The translations under genes and the position numbers were made by a program. The notes beneath the pieces are model-generated. The model made no database searches and was not told where the DNA came from. It saw only the letters and a list, made by a program, of their open reading frames with translations. Of a DNA stretch of 64,000 nt, positions 33,691 to 46,300 are shown piece after piece (position 1 is the first letter of the stretch; the number at the start of each line of letters is the position of its first letter). Origin of the DNA: Rutidosis leptorrhynchoides (Eukaryota > Streptophyta > Magnoliopsida > Asterales > Asteraceae); assembly GCF_046630445.1 (NCBI RefSeq), contig NC_092333.1, forward strand, positions 7,723,501 to 7,787,500, in the 5' to 3' direction.

Positions 33691-34585
33691 AAAATGGGCT
33701 GTTTTGCTTGGTCATTTGACGTAAAATGTTTGATATGCTACGGACCTCCGATTAACATGAAACTTGGTCAACATGCTCATATATGATTATATAACTTAGA
33801 AAAATTGTCGGATACCCGACCCCGTTGACTTTTACTTTGACCAAGTTTGACTTTTAGTCAAACTTAACTAAACACTTATGCAATCGTTCTAGTCTTTATT
33901 TTATACTTGATTCTTGCATGAAACTTGACAACGTGATTCACATGCTATACTTTTCGAGTCGTAACGAGCCATAGGACTAATTGAATACATTTCACCCGAC
34001 CTTGTGTCGTAACCGGTTAATTGATACAACTTACTTGTTTAGGTCAAGGCTAAGCAACTTTCATGCACACGTTTACTTTGTGAAGTACTTTTATACTCGT
34101 GCACTCGAGGTGAGATCATAGTCCCACTTTTCAACAACTTTTATACTTTTAAATCGTGGGCTGAGAAACACATACATTACGTACTTATATACATTTCACA
34201 TGTATATATATTTTTCATACTTTTATACATTGAACACAATTGTGAATACAAAGATACGGACGAGTTTGAACGAAAATCCTCAATTCAATTATCATTAATT
34301 ACATCAGATGGTGTAAGCGAGACTATGTTGTGTGGATCCATACGGGTTTGACTAACCCTCATTCGGACGGTTCGCTACCGTTAAGCGAATGAAATATATT
34401 CTGGTACGGTGTATGTTCTAACACTTTTATGCTGAGGTAAATGATACGGTTAAGCTTTGATAATTGGGTGCTCGGTAAACAACAATACTTATGGAATTCA
34501 AACGATTCGGAAAATCGACTTATACTATAACTTGTGGTTCAACTTATTTTACTTACATACTCATTTACTAAACCTATGATTTCAC

Positions 34586-34640
34586 CAACGTTTTCGTTGA
34601 CAGATTCCTCTATGTTTTTCTCAGGTTTTGAATGCTTAAG
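34586..34640 (+). promoter_or_regulatory. Conserved leader hairpin and CTCAG|GT module, element B
   Basis: CAACG TTTT CGTTG forms a 5-bp stem with a four-base loop. It is followed by ATGTTTTTCTCAGGTTTTG and then CTTCCGCAC. The closing pair G:C differs from C:G in element C and A:T in elements D and F. Confidence 0.5.
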
Positions 34641-34929
34641 TGATACATGCTTCCGCACTCTTTTGATACTTGCTTGGATGTCGAGTATACATGCATATTT
34701 GGAGCATCTTTTTGGCTACTTTTAAATTGTGTCGCATAGGTTTCAATTGTACGTTTAACATTGTAATGTAACTAGCCTTCGAACTTCTTTTTGTAAACTT
34801 GAAACACCCTTTTACATTGAAATGAATGCGACATATTTTGGTCAAACGTTGTCTTAAAGACTTATGACCATGTAATGGGACCTACGTAGTCGACGCCGTC
34901 ACTTGACGATTTGTCGGGGTCGTTACAAG

Positions 34930-34941
34930 TGGTATCAGAGC
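34930..34941 (+). promoter_or_regulatory. Primer binding site of element B
   Basis: TGGTATCAGAGC lies two bases after the 5' LTR, complementary to the 3' end of initiator tRNA-Met. The following leader (34942-35349) has no ORF, so B lacks the pre-gag ORF seen in A, E and F. Confidence 0.9.
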
Positions 34942-35349
34942 ATTGGTTGTAGGGATTTAGAGTTCATTTGTGTCCACCCCGAGTCATAGGGTACATAGGT
35001 GAATCTAGACTACAACCGGCATATAGACTGGAGTAGGAATTACTTGACTATTTGTGCATTATACTCGAACTCTTCCATCATATCTAACTCGTATTCGATC
35101 TTGATCTTACGTTGATAAATTTTGTTGACGCGCCACCTTGACTTTATGATGTAATGTTAAATGCACATGTAAATCAGGGTAATATAATTTCCGGGATTAT
35201 ATTACAGTGATTCACATGGACGTTCTGACGTTATGACATAAAGAATTTAAGGCGAGTCAAGCAAAAATTGTCTCTCTATCCTTATTCCATATCACGGTTA
35301 GTATTATTGAGAATACTAACCAACGATATTCTTGTGTTTTGAAGGAACA

Positions 35350-36498
35350 ATGGCTCGTCGACGCGCTCCTCCCGAAACTCCCGAACAAGCTATACAACGA
35401 ATGATAGCCACCGCCGTGGATGCGGCCATGGCCGGTCACTCTTCCAACAATAATAACAATAACAACAATCACAACAACAACAACAATGGAGCCGGTAATT
35501 CAAACGAAGGGTGCTCCTATAAGAACTTCATGGGGTGCAAACCTCACACTTTTGATGGAACCGGGGGACCGGTCGTGCTCACCCGATGGTTTGAGCAAAC
35601 AGAAGCCGTCTTTAGCATAAGCGGTTGTCGGGACCAAGACAAGGTCAGATTTTCCACTCACACCTTCTCCGGTATCGCTCTCACATGGTGGAATACGTAT
35701 GTACAATCGGTGGGTATCCACGAAGCCCACGCTCTCTCTTGGGTCGACTTAAGAGGAAAGATGATCACCGAATACTTCCCGCGCGAAGAGACCCGCAAGC
35801 TTGAACACGAGCTAAGAACTTTAAAAGCGGTCGGGAATGACCTAAAGGCCTATAATCAACGATTTTCTGAGCTAGCTTTGATGTGCCCAAATCTCGTGAG
35901 TACCGAGTCTCTAAGGGTTGAGCTGTACATGGATGGTCTTCCTAAGAGCATCAAACAAGGAGTAATGTCATCCAAACCCGCTAATCACCAAGAGGCTTTG
36001 AATATGGCCCTCCAATTGATCGAAACGGTGGACGAAATTGAGGTATCGGCATATAAAGCCGAGGATAAGTCGGGTGGCAACAAAAGAAAATGGGAAGCCC
36101 CCGAATTGAGCAACTACAACAACAACCCCGCCAAGAAGCCTTTCACCTCCAACGACAAGAAAGGCTATGCCGGAAGTCTACCATCTTGCAACAAGTGCCA
36201 CAAACATCATTATGGCGAATGTAGCAAACCATTTTGCAACAAATGCCGCAACCGTCATTATGGTGAATGTGGTAAGTTAACTTGCCACCGGTGCCAAGGA
36301 AGTGGTCATACGGCCAACGATTGTAGGAGCGTCGCCCCCGTCGCCCAAAAGGCGCCCAATGCACACCGGTCGGGCGTTTGTTTCGAATGTGGCCAACCGG
36401 GTCATTTTAAGAATGCGTGCCCAGAGAAGGAGACCAACCCCAATGCACGCGGCCGAAATTTCAACATTAACACCGAGGGAGCCCGAGATGACAACTAG
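35350..36498 (+). CDS. Gag of element B (382 aa, intact)
   Basis: The start MARRRAPPETPEQA is chosen over the ATG six codons upstream because it lies just behind TTGTGTTTTGAAG, a candidate splice acceptor, and matches gag starts in A and F. An Asn-rich tract (residues about 32-47) precedes the retrotransposon gag domain ([63 protein letters not shown]). The C-terminal third has Cys/His knuckles: CNKCHKHHYGEC, CNKCRNRHYGEC, CHRCQGSGHTANDC and CFECGQPGHFKNAC. The last two are complete CCHC nucleic-acid-binding knuckles. The frame ends at a stop just before the protease position. It probably makes the particle shell that packages element RNA. Confidence 0.93.
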   Translation: MARRRAPPETPEQAIQRMIATAVDAAMAGHSSNNNNNNNNHNNNNNGAGNSNEGCSYKNFMGCKPHTFDGTGGPVVLTRWFEQTEAVFSISGCRDQDKVRFSTHTFSGIALTWWNTYVQSVGIHEAHALSWVDLRGKMITEYFPREETRKLEHELRTLKAVGNDLKAYNQRFSELALMCPNLVSTESLRVELYMDGLPKSIKQGVMSSKPANHQEALNMALQLIETVDEIEVSAYKAEDKSGGNKRKWEAPELSNYNNNPAKKPFTSNDKKGYAGSLPSCNKCHKHHYGECSKPFCNKCRNRHYGECGKLTCHRCQGSGHTANDCRSVAPVAQKAPNAHRSGVCFECGQPGHFKNACPEKETNPNARGRNFNINTEGARDDN

Positions 36499-38876
36499 TC
36501 ACGGGTACGTTTCTTTTCAACAACCTTATATTTCATGTTCATTCAATTCGGGTACCGTTAGACGTTTTATAACCAAGGCCTTGACTCGTACTCTTTGCAC
36601 ACCACCATATCCCCCAGACACTACCTATGCCATGCAGGTGACCGACGGAAAACTATTACGTTAAACTTTTTGGGTGGAGAATTTGAATTTTGACTTGACA
36701 CCTATAGAACTAGGGGACTCAAAACCTATTCGTTAAGAAGAAAATGATCCCTTACATGTGTATAGATTATCGTGAACTAAATAATTTTCGGTTAAGAACC
36801 GATATTCTCTTTCCCGTACCGATGACCTCTTGATCAATCACAAGAATTCCGTGTGTATTCCAAAATCGACCCCCATTCCGGTTATCTCCAAAACGGTTTT
36901 CAAAATTCGTTACGATAGTTATGAATTTCTTATAGTGTCGTTCAGTTTAACAAAGGCTTCCTCCGTATTCATGGGCCTGATGGGTAGACAGATCTGTCAT
37001 CATATTCATATGTGATGTTCTAACCTATTCAATTCAAGCAAAGAAGAAAACGAACAACATCTTTGTCTTACGCTCGAACTCTTGAGGAAAGAGCAACTCT
37101 ATACCAAAATCTCCAAGTGTGAACTTTGGTTAAACAAAGTCCAATTTCTAGACCATGTTGTTAGAGGTCAGGGTATTACAATAAATCTCGCAATCGAAGC
37201 CACACGTAATCGGGAAACCCTCACAACTCTGACTTGTGTTCGTAAAATCTTAGATCCTTACCGAAAGTTCATTTCCGACTTTTTCTCGTGATGCTCGTCC
37301 TTTACCCTCGATAACTCATTAAGTTGGAAATTTAAACCTCTCCGTGCCCGGACCTTAAGCGTGATTTTTCACACCAACATTACTAGCTAAATTCGTATAG
37401 CGCCAGATGGAACTTAAATATGGAAATATTTCTACTTGAACGCCGAAAGGCATACTCTCTCGACTCAAAATCGACGTAATTGAAATTCGTTATTTTTGCA
37501 CGAACGATTGGAATACTTAATTATGGATCCGATCAATCTTCTCATCACCACGTACCACGTTACATAACACTGTTATTTCACTATGACCGTCTGATATTAC
37601 TGGGACCCAAGATAACACACAATCCAAGGATACTTCCTTTCTCTTTGACTTATCGTCCTCATGCTCCTGATACGAACAACTACTACTCAACCCCGAACTA
37701 TACAACTATGTGTTCTATCTCGTTTTCCCACCAGGTCTCAACATTTGACCACTAGATGCGCGATATGGCTACCTCAGGATGTGAGCTCATCCTATTCTGA
37801 GTTCTCATTCCACTCCTGTCCTTTTGCTTGTACTTTTGTATAAGGAAACCTTTTATATACTTTCTCAATGGAGAGAGAGACTCATCATGTATTACTAGTA
37901 TTCACCACGAGGGTGAATAGCCCTGAAAAAAAAAAAAAAAAAATGTTCTCTGTAGCCTGTAAGGAACTTGTTCCAACGAACGTTTTCAAACCCTAACTAG
38001 CTTGTTCAAACATATCTTAATTCTATTCCAACACGGTGTACCATTGTCGACTATCTCGGATCACAATACTCGTTTCACTTCTAGTGTTACAAGAAGCCTT
38101 AGAGACACGTTTAAACATGAGTACCATGTATCATCCACAACCAACGGACCAAACAAATGTACGTTTCACATCTTGGAAAGACATGTTACAAACATGTATT
38201 GTTGCCTTTAGTTGTCTCCTCTCACACAACAGTTACCATTCGTGTATTAACGCCGCACTTCCGAAACCCTATATGACCGCAAATGTCATACCCCTATTCG
38301 TTGGACCAAAGCATGTGGCAAGTAAATCACCGGATCCGAACTCATTCAAGAAATAACAGTTGAGATCGTACAAGTCCGAGAAGGACTCAAGACGACTCGT
38401 AGTCGCCAAAAGGGCTATACCGATATTCGACGTAAACCTCTCGAATCCTAAGCCAATAACCGTGTAATATTGAGAACTCGCACCTTGGAAAGGTGTAATC
38501 CATTTCGGGAATCAGGGAAAGTTAAAATCGCGATATATTAATCCTTTTGAAACCTCGGGGCGTATTGGAACCGCTCCTACCGTTTAGAACTTTCGACTCA
38601 ATTAAGTTTCCGTTTACCCTACGTTCCATGCAACAAACTTAGAGGCGTGTCCTACGGAACAAGAACGTGCTACTCTCCTAGATAAACTTACTATTGATGG
38701 CAAACTCCCCTTCATGGGAAACTGGTTGAAATTGTGGATCGTAAAACCAAGCCTTAATACAACATAAAACCCCGACTGTCCAAATTCGTGGGAATGCCCA
38801 AGGACGTATCTTCACTTATTCATAGCATTGGCAATGCAAGGTCTCAAGGAAGAGACATCGACTATTACTTCCAACT
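36499..38876 (+). pseudogene. Decayed pol of element B
   Basis: Fragments occur in correct order in shifting frames: a protease-end remnant near 36690 (TPIELG), RT near 36750-36830 (CIDYRELN), RT thumb at 37082-37291 (RKEQLYTKISKCELWL), and integrase core near 38030-38220 (HGVPLSTISDHN, STMYHPQPTD). Then comes a region near 38480-38700 aligned with the PWKG and chromodomain part. Stops and indels are dense throughout, and an A run sits near 37926-37943. Confidence 0.85.
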
Positions 38877-38913
38877 AAATTTCGGGACGAAATTTCTTTT
38901 AAGGTGTGGATAA
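38877..38913 (+). promoter_or_regulatory. Palindrome and polypurine tract of element B
   Basis: AAATTTCGGGACGAAATTT is followed by TTTTAAGGTGTGGATAA and the 3' LTR. Confidence 0.7.
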
Positions 38914-41386
38914 TGTAACATCCCGCGTTTTTCCGTTAAATTATTTTAACACCGTTTTTTTTTTTAAATAACATCCCTCGTCACCTATACTCGTGCACTT
39001 CGTTAACTAGTGTTCATGATAATCCCGTTACTCGATTATAACATCTCTCGTTAACTTGCGTTTTAAAAATATTCGTTTGGTTATTTCCCGCACCCGACAA
39101 CAAACTTGAGGGACTAATCTCGCCACTCGGGTAAACTTGGCTAACTAGTGACTCCTCACCACCACACACTTCATTTCACCATCTTCTTTCTCTTTTTCTT
39201 TCTTCCTTTTCTCTCAAGAATACAAACACAAAATTCATCATCTAATTTTGATCTTGGAAGCTCACAACAAATCCGACTACATATTCTTAATCCTCTCGTC
39301 ATCCTCTACGATTTGATACTAACTACACCGATTTTGGGTAATATTTCTAAAACTCTAGATTTCTCAAATTCATGTTTTTGACTTGATATGTTGTTAGTTA
39401 GTGTCTATGGCTCGTGTATAACATGAATATATGATTTGTATGCTCGATCTTGATGTTTTGGTGTAACTAGCTTGAAAATGAAAAGTGTATGCTTAATCTT
39501 TGATTTTGGATGGTGAAATGTGTTTAGATGTTAATGTTTGTGTGTTCAAAGTGTTAGTTACTTCAATAGCTTCGTTTTGGTGTGTTGATTGACATGAAAA
39601 CCTTACATTAACATGATTAGTGATTTTGAGGTTTTGGTTAGGGTTTGACAACTCTTAAAACGAACTTTTGATGCGTTGAATCTTGTTAATGTTATTGATA
39701 AGTGTTTAGTTGTATTACATGTATCATTACCTTCAAAACGGCATATCATATGTATAAATTGGATTCCCGAAACTTAAATTGCAATTGATGAACTTGAAAC
39801 TTGAAAATAAACCTCTATTGATCACTTGACGGGATTTCGGTTATTGTGTATGATGTTTTTGCTTGATGAAAAGTGCTTAGTTGCGTTCCTTGTCGAAAGA
39901 GCTTTCCGGTGATATAAAATACATGTTCTAATTGTTTGCGGATCATAAATTATGATTGTTTGAAGTTTGGGTCGTGCACTTGTGTTTTTCTGCAAACAGG
40001 ACCTGAATGCCCATTGGGACGCCGTCCTGATTTTTGGGACGCCGTCCCACTCTTCAATTTGGGACGCCATCCTGATTTTGGGACGCCGTCCCACTCTTCA
40101 TATTGGGACACCGTCCTGATTTTGGGACACCGTCCTGATACACTAAAATGGGCTGTTTTGCTTGGTCATTTGACGTAAAATGTTTGATATGCTGCGGACC
40201 TCCGATTAACATGAAACTTGGTCAACATGCTCATATATGATTATATAACTTAGAAAAATTGTCGGATACCCGACCCGACCCTGTTGACTTTTACTTTGAC
40301 CAAGTTTGACTTTTAGTCAAACTTAACTAAACACTTATGCAATCGTTCTAGTCTTTATTTTATACTTGATTCTTGCATGAAACTTGACAACGTGATTCAC
40401 ATGCTATACTTTTCGAGTCGTAACGAGCCATAGGACTAATTGAACACATTTCACCCGACCTTGTGTCGTAACCGGTTAATTGATACAACTTACTTGTTTA
40501 GGTCAAGGCTAAGCAACTTTCATGCACACGTTTACTTTGTGAAGTACTTTTATACTCGTGCACTCGAGGTGAGATCATAGTCCCACTTTTCAACAACTTT
40601 TATACTTTTAAATCGTGGGCTGAGAAACACATACATTACGTACTTATATACATTTCACATGTATATATATTTTTCATACTTTTATACATTGAACACAATT
40701 GTGAATACAAAGATACGGACGAGTTTGAACGAAAATCCTCAATTCAATTATCATTAATTACATCAGATGGTGTAAGCGAGACTATGTTGTGTGGATCCAT
40801 ACGGGTTTGACTAACCCTCATTCGGACGGTTCGCTACCGTTAAGCGAATGAAATATATTCTGGTACGGTGTATGTTCTAACACTTTTATGCTGAGGTAAA
40901 TGATACGGTTAAGCTTTGATAATTGGGTGCTCGGTAAACAACAATACTTATGGAATTCAAACGATTCGGAAAATCGACTTATACTATAACTTGTGGTTCA
41001 ACTTATTTTACTTACATACTCATTTACTAAACCTATGATTTCACCAACGTTTTCGTTGACAGATTCCTCTATGTTTTTCTCAGGTTTTGAATGCTTAAGT
41101 GATACATGCTTCCGCACTCTTTTGATACTTGCTTGGATGTCGAGTATACATGCATATTTGGAGCATCTTTTTGGCTACTTTTAAATTGTGTCGCATAGGT
41201 TTCAATTGTACGTTTAACATTGTAATGTAACTAGCCTTCGAACTTCTTTTTGTAAACTTGAAACACCCTTTTACATTGAAATGAATGCGACATATTTTGG
41301 TCAAACGTTGTCTTAAAGACTTATGACCATGTAATGGGACCTACGTAGTCGACGCCGTCACTTGAAGATTTGTCGGGGTCGTTACA
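38914..41386 (+). mobile_element. 3' LTR of element B
   Basis: This is the 2473-bp partner of 32440-34927. Visible differences are one minisatellite unit fewer, a GACCC duplication near 40270 and few substitutions. The leader hairpin is at 41045-41058. Confidence 0.93.
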
Positions 41387-41391
41387 TTAGT

Positions 41392-41548
41392 TAACTTATC
41401 TAAATATCAATCGAATCAATAAACGAATGTTACTATCGTTTACTAAATAACTTGAAATTATATATATGTATATATCTTTATTTAATATACATAAATCAGT
41501 TTTTAATACACATTGCAAGTTATTTATGAATAATTAATATTCCAACTT

Positions 41549-41601
<53 letters not shown>

Positions 41602-41785
41602 ATGTATATGTATATATCTATTTACAAATAGATGTTCGTGAATCGTCGGTCAATAGTCAAATGTTAACTGAATATATAACATTAGTTCAAAAACTTTGAG
41701 AATCAATATTACAGACTTTGCTTATCGTGTCGGAAACATATAAAGATTAAGTTTAAATTTGATCAGAAATTTCCGGGTTGTCACA
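41392..41785 (-). mobile_element. Element E LTR outer end
   Basis: Read on the minus strand from 41785 it begins TGTGACAACCCGGAAATTTC and follows the start of C's LTR (TGTGATGACCCGGAAATTTC) through AAACTTAATC, GATAAGCAAAGTCTGTAA and GACGATTCACGAACA. A TA microsatellite lies at 41553-41592. It marks the right border of the whole nested stack. Confidence 0.8.
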
Positions 41786-43235
41786 ATCATCGACAGATCT
41801 GAAGTTCGTTCAGATTCAAAATCAGGAAGCAATTTTTTTTTTCTAGGTGGTTGTTCGTCATCACCTTATGTTCTAGGTAAGTAAAAGTATTAAGCATCAA
41901 ATTAATGATAAAAAGTCGAATCAAAGATAAAAGGTATGAATTAAAGATAAAAAAACAGATAAAAATTCGAATTAAAAAGTTGAGGGACTCGGATTGCAAT
42001 TTTGTGTATAAACGAAGGACCAACGAAGCAAAAAAGTCAAAGAAAAGAGTAAAAAGACGATTTTACCCTCACATGCATGGCACATGTCAAAGGTTAACGG
42101 CTAATTTAGACGGAAGTTAGACGGAGGGACTAGGATTGTAGAATTTTGCAATTTTAAGGACTTGAAAATTCATAAAAAAACTTGAGAGACTCGAATTGCA
42201 ATTTCGTGTATAATTGAAGGACCAACGGAGCAAAAAAGTCTTACTCCATCGCTCCAAATTTATCAAAACAAAAACACAAACCAAAACTTCAATCCCGAAC
42301 CGCTTTCTTGTTCTCTTTTATTCACCATCTATATCTATAGTTTCTATTAAAACGTTATGATGATGATGTCATTATTAAACTAATTCCTTTGTTAAAAAAA
42401 TCAAAAAGAAAAAGAAAAAAATCTAAGTCCTTAAGCTGATGTCATTAATCTATTTAATTACTAATTAAATTAAATCTATTTATTTATTTATTTATTTATG
42501 AGCATTACAAAAATAAATACTCAATTTTAGAGCAAAATTTATTATTATTATTCAAATATGGTTCTTTTTACGGGATTAATTATGTTACATATGTATACGA
42601 TCTACATATTTCAATAAAATGTTATAATGTAAACTTTTATGACAAGAAAAATAATAATTGTGATGAAAATTGAAAGAACGTCGTGAGAGAATAAATGTAT
42701 TAATTTATTCTAACCAAGTTAAGTATATTACGGAATAATGTGTTTGTAAAAACGACAAATTACTTAGTCGGAATCTGTGGTTTCACAGGTCATTAAACTA
42801 AATGACTTTAGCATTTACGTTCACTTAATATCTAAAACATCATTAAACTGTTTCTTTAAACAAATCCGTGATTTCACGGGTCATTTCACTAGTATAAAAA
42901 TAAAAATTAAATTATACTTCGTATATACTCCGTATAATATAAATATATAAATAAATAAATAATAAATAATACTCCGTACTCCGTAGATAATAAATAATTT
43001 CAAACATTCTGTTCTTCTCAGTCCTCCCTATAAATTCCTTTTATTCCATAATCTTGCCGGAAAATTTTCTTTCCGACAACCGACAATAACATTCCCAAGT
43101 TTTTTATACTTTCCTAACATAACTTATCTTTAATCAAATACAAAATCTTCTCATTTTCTTTCATATCATTAAACCATAAAACCCCAATCAAATCAAATTC
43201 CTCTATATAATTCTGCCAAAAATATACAAAACCTC

Positions 43236-43274
<39 letters not shown>

Positions 43275-43311
43275 TCTAGAACTAATAATCAGGGGATCCC
43301 AATAATCAGCA
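41786..43311. other. Intergenic region upstream of the DUF789 gene
   Basis: No ORF of substance. Two related 57-base segments (41983-42040 and 42184-42240), sharing GGACTCGGATTGCAATTT or GAGACTCGAATTGCAATTT and ending GCAAAAAAGTC, form a direct repeat about 200 bases apart. A TTTA run lies at 42477-42500 and CTCCGTA phrases at 42930-42990. The promoter of the downstream gene probably lies at the right end: CCCTATAAATTCC at 43027-43039 is a TATA box candidate. Confidence 0.55.
43027..43039 (+). promoter_or_regulatory. Candidate TATA box of the DUF789 gene
   Basis: CCCTATAAATTCC lies about 280 bases before the ATG. Transcription would start near 43060-43070, giving a 5' UTR with a T run of about 36 (43238-43273). 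Confidence 0.4.
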
Positions 43312-46300
43312 ATGCAATCATCAAATCTTGAATCTTTCATGGACAGTACAACCCCTGTTGTACCATCTCAATTCCTCTCAAAGGTGCGAACTTTATTTAA
43401 TTTGGATTGGTTCAGGCAATACCCTTTTATAGATTTGCTGTAAAATTATCGAAACTGTGATAAATTTTATTTGTAGAGTGAAATTGCAAAGCTAAATAGG
43501 CTATGGAATCCCTGTGATAGACAAAAAATGGAGTTCTTTAGTATGGGTGATCTTTGGAGTAGTCTAGATGAATGGAGTGCTTACGGTGCCGGAGTTCCGA
43601 TCGTTACCGGAGATGATGAAATGATTGTTCAATATTATGTTCCGTACTTATCTGCCATTCAAATTTTTACTAGCTATTCTTCTCTCAACTATTTAAGGTA
43701 AGCTATTTTTTCTATATCAGTTTATAGATTTAAAATTATATATAAAATATGTTAGCATTATTATTTTATATATTTATATTTTACATATTTATTTTGTATA
43801 AATTCATATTAATATTTATTGTACTATGTAATTATTTTATTTTTTAAAAGCATTCATTGTACTATTTTTATTGATTGTTTCTTGCTGAAAATGTTGTATG
43901 CGTGTTAAAATTGCTGGTACATTTTGTTTTCTTGTAATTTTTTAGTATTATTATTATGTGACATCTAAAAATATTCCTATAAAATATACTCCGTACTTAT
44001 TTATGTCTTGTATATAATTTATGATCCATGATAGATTTATAAGCTTTTTAAAATATCTATTTTGAGGAATTCAAATCCTTTGAACTTTTTGTAAAAAACT
44101 GAATAGATTATATTTTCTTTCAATAATTTTTGTTTCATTATTTTCGCAAAATTGGAATTTCATTTCATATAAATATGCCAAAGTACAATAATTACAATAT
44201 TGTAATGGGGAAAAATTTGTTAATGAAAAAATATTAGTCAAAGAGTTAAAGTGGAAGAGTAAAAGTGGAAGAATTTATGGTTTTCTTCTTTCTTTCTATT
44301 TTTGGTATATTTGTTTGGATAATAACGTGAGTGAGTTATCCACCTTCTTATATAAAAGAAAATCATTCCGTCGATGATATTTTACCAACAAATTTGACTT
44401 GATAAGTCATAATTATACATTAAATACTTATATTGTACATACAAACGATGCACAATAACATGAATTTATCAATTCTACGGTGAAAATTATATATTACAGT
44501 GACATTAAAAAATACAAATAATATGATTCAAGTTTACTTTAAAAGACAACACCCTAAAGAGTAGTGAATAGGGATTGAAATAAAAATCAATGGTGAAAAT
44601 GAACTATCTTCGCCATTAGTATTCGTTAAAAAATCAGACTAATAATGATCCTGCTGAATTCTATAGGGAAGAAACGGATTCAGGAACAAGGGATTCGTGA
44701 ATAAGAATTGAATTTGGGTCCCCTTTGGATTACCAAACAACTACTAGGCTACCCTTAAGGTTGTCAAATATGATTTAATTTATGGGTTCTAATTTAGTTT
44801 TAATCGCGTATAGTTCAACTTTTATTATGTTCACCCATACCTGCAACTGGTTAATTATATATTCAGGATTAAGAAAAACACTAATCAAATTTGATTAGGA
44901 TAATTCAAAAATCAATTAACCAGTTGTGAAAATGAGTTATCTTCCCCATTGTTGGTATTCGTTATAAAATCAGACTAATAATGATCCTGCTCAATTCTAG
45001 ACTAATAATGATCCTGCTCAATTCTATAGGGAAGAAACAGATTCAGAAACAAGGGATTCGTGCAGTGATTTCTTTAGTGATGAGAGTGAATGCGAGAAGT
45101 TGTCAAGATGGGATAGATGTTCATCCGAGGAAGGTGTTTTTGAAAATGAGAGCCCTTCAGATTTTAACGATCGATTGGGTTATCTTTATTTTCAATACTT
45201 TGAAAGATCTATTCCTTGTGATAGAGTTCCGCTTTTTGATAAGGTACCAATTTGATTTCGTTCCAACGATTTTACTTTTGCCCATAACAAGTAGATGACA
45301 TAATCATTTTGAAAGTCGTTTTTTCAATCTAGATTTTTTTTTTTTGTATGATGTCATTTATACACACTTTTAAGATATGCTATCTTATATTGTACGTGTT
45401 TATGTTTATATGTAGATTTCTATGTTATCTCAAAAGTACCCTGGATTAATGTCATTAAGAAGTGTTGATCTTTCACCGGCTAGTTGGATGGCAATTGCAT
45501 GGTATGTTTACTTTCACTTATTTAGTAAAATATAAGTATCACATTATGCCATTCAATTTAGTTAGATGCATAATTGGTAATAAAAGTGTACTTATGTGTG
45601 ACATCTAATTAGTATGTACTCTATACAACTAGTAACCATGATGAATATATTTAAAAAAAAAAAAGATTAAAAAATAAGTGCACATTAAAATTTTAGTGCA
45701 AGTCCACTCCTTTTCATGGCTGAACTTTTTATCCTCTTGATTGTTACACCAGCGACTCATTAGCACCAAAACACTATAACTAAATTCTACTTATCATAGC
45801 TAAACAGTAAACACTACACGTCATAATAAACGGTGTACAAGTACAAAAGCATAAGTTAAAAACGATTTAAAGCGTATGAGGCCTACTCATTTCTCTCACT
45901 TCCGTCACAGCTATGGCTACCATCCCATGGCTAACTCTATGGTGAGTGGCTGAGTACGTGCCTATGGCACCATGACTTTAGTGAGCTATGGCGGGCTCCC
46001 ATAGAGATCAGAGTGATTTAAGTTATCATGTGAATGATTTTGATTGATAATATTATAGGTACCCAATATATCACATTCCAGTAGGAAGGACCATAAAAGA
46101 CCTGTCCACATGTTTCCTCACTTACCATACCCTTTCTTCATCATTTCAAGGTATGTTGTGGTAAATGCTTCTTGTTATATAGATAGTATCTTTAATTTAT
46201 ACTCCGTAGTTTTATACCAAAGCTTACAAAATACGCATGAATCTAGATGCACACAACGAAGATGATAATCACGAACTCTTGAAAAAGAAAAAAGAAGAAA

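Larger units (their letters stand above)
32440..34927 (+). mobile_element. 5' LTR of element B
   Basis: The LTR runs from TGTAACATCCCGCG to GGTCGTTACA. It contains a pyrimidine-rich leader-like stretch near 32690-32745, a 19-base minisatellite with palindromic units (33538-33690), a promoter-like GTGGGCTGAGAAACACATAC (34157-34180), the leader hairpin CAACG/CGTTG (34586-34599) and TTTCTCAGGTTTTG behind it. A short frame at 32675-32908 recurs in the other LTR only because the LTRs are identical. Confidence 0.93.
32440..41386 (+). mobile_element. Element B: full-length Ty3/gypsy element, intact gag, ruined pol (8.95 kb)
   Basis: LTRs of 2488 and 2473 bp are nearly identical, the target duplication TTAGT is perfect, and primer site and polypurine tract are present. 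The gag ORF is open (35350-36498), but the 2.4 kb behind it is a string of decayed protease, RT and integrase pieces with many stops and frameshifts. Since the LTR pair is much better preserved than pol, pol was already dead in the parent copy. B therefore moved as a non-autonomous element supplying only Gag in cis. Confidence 0.93.
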
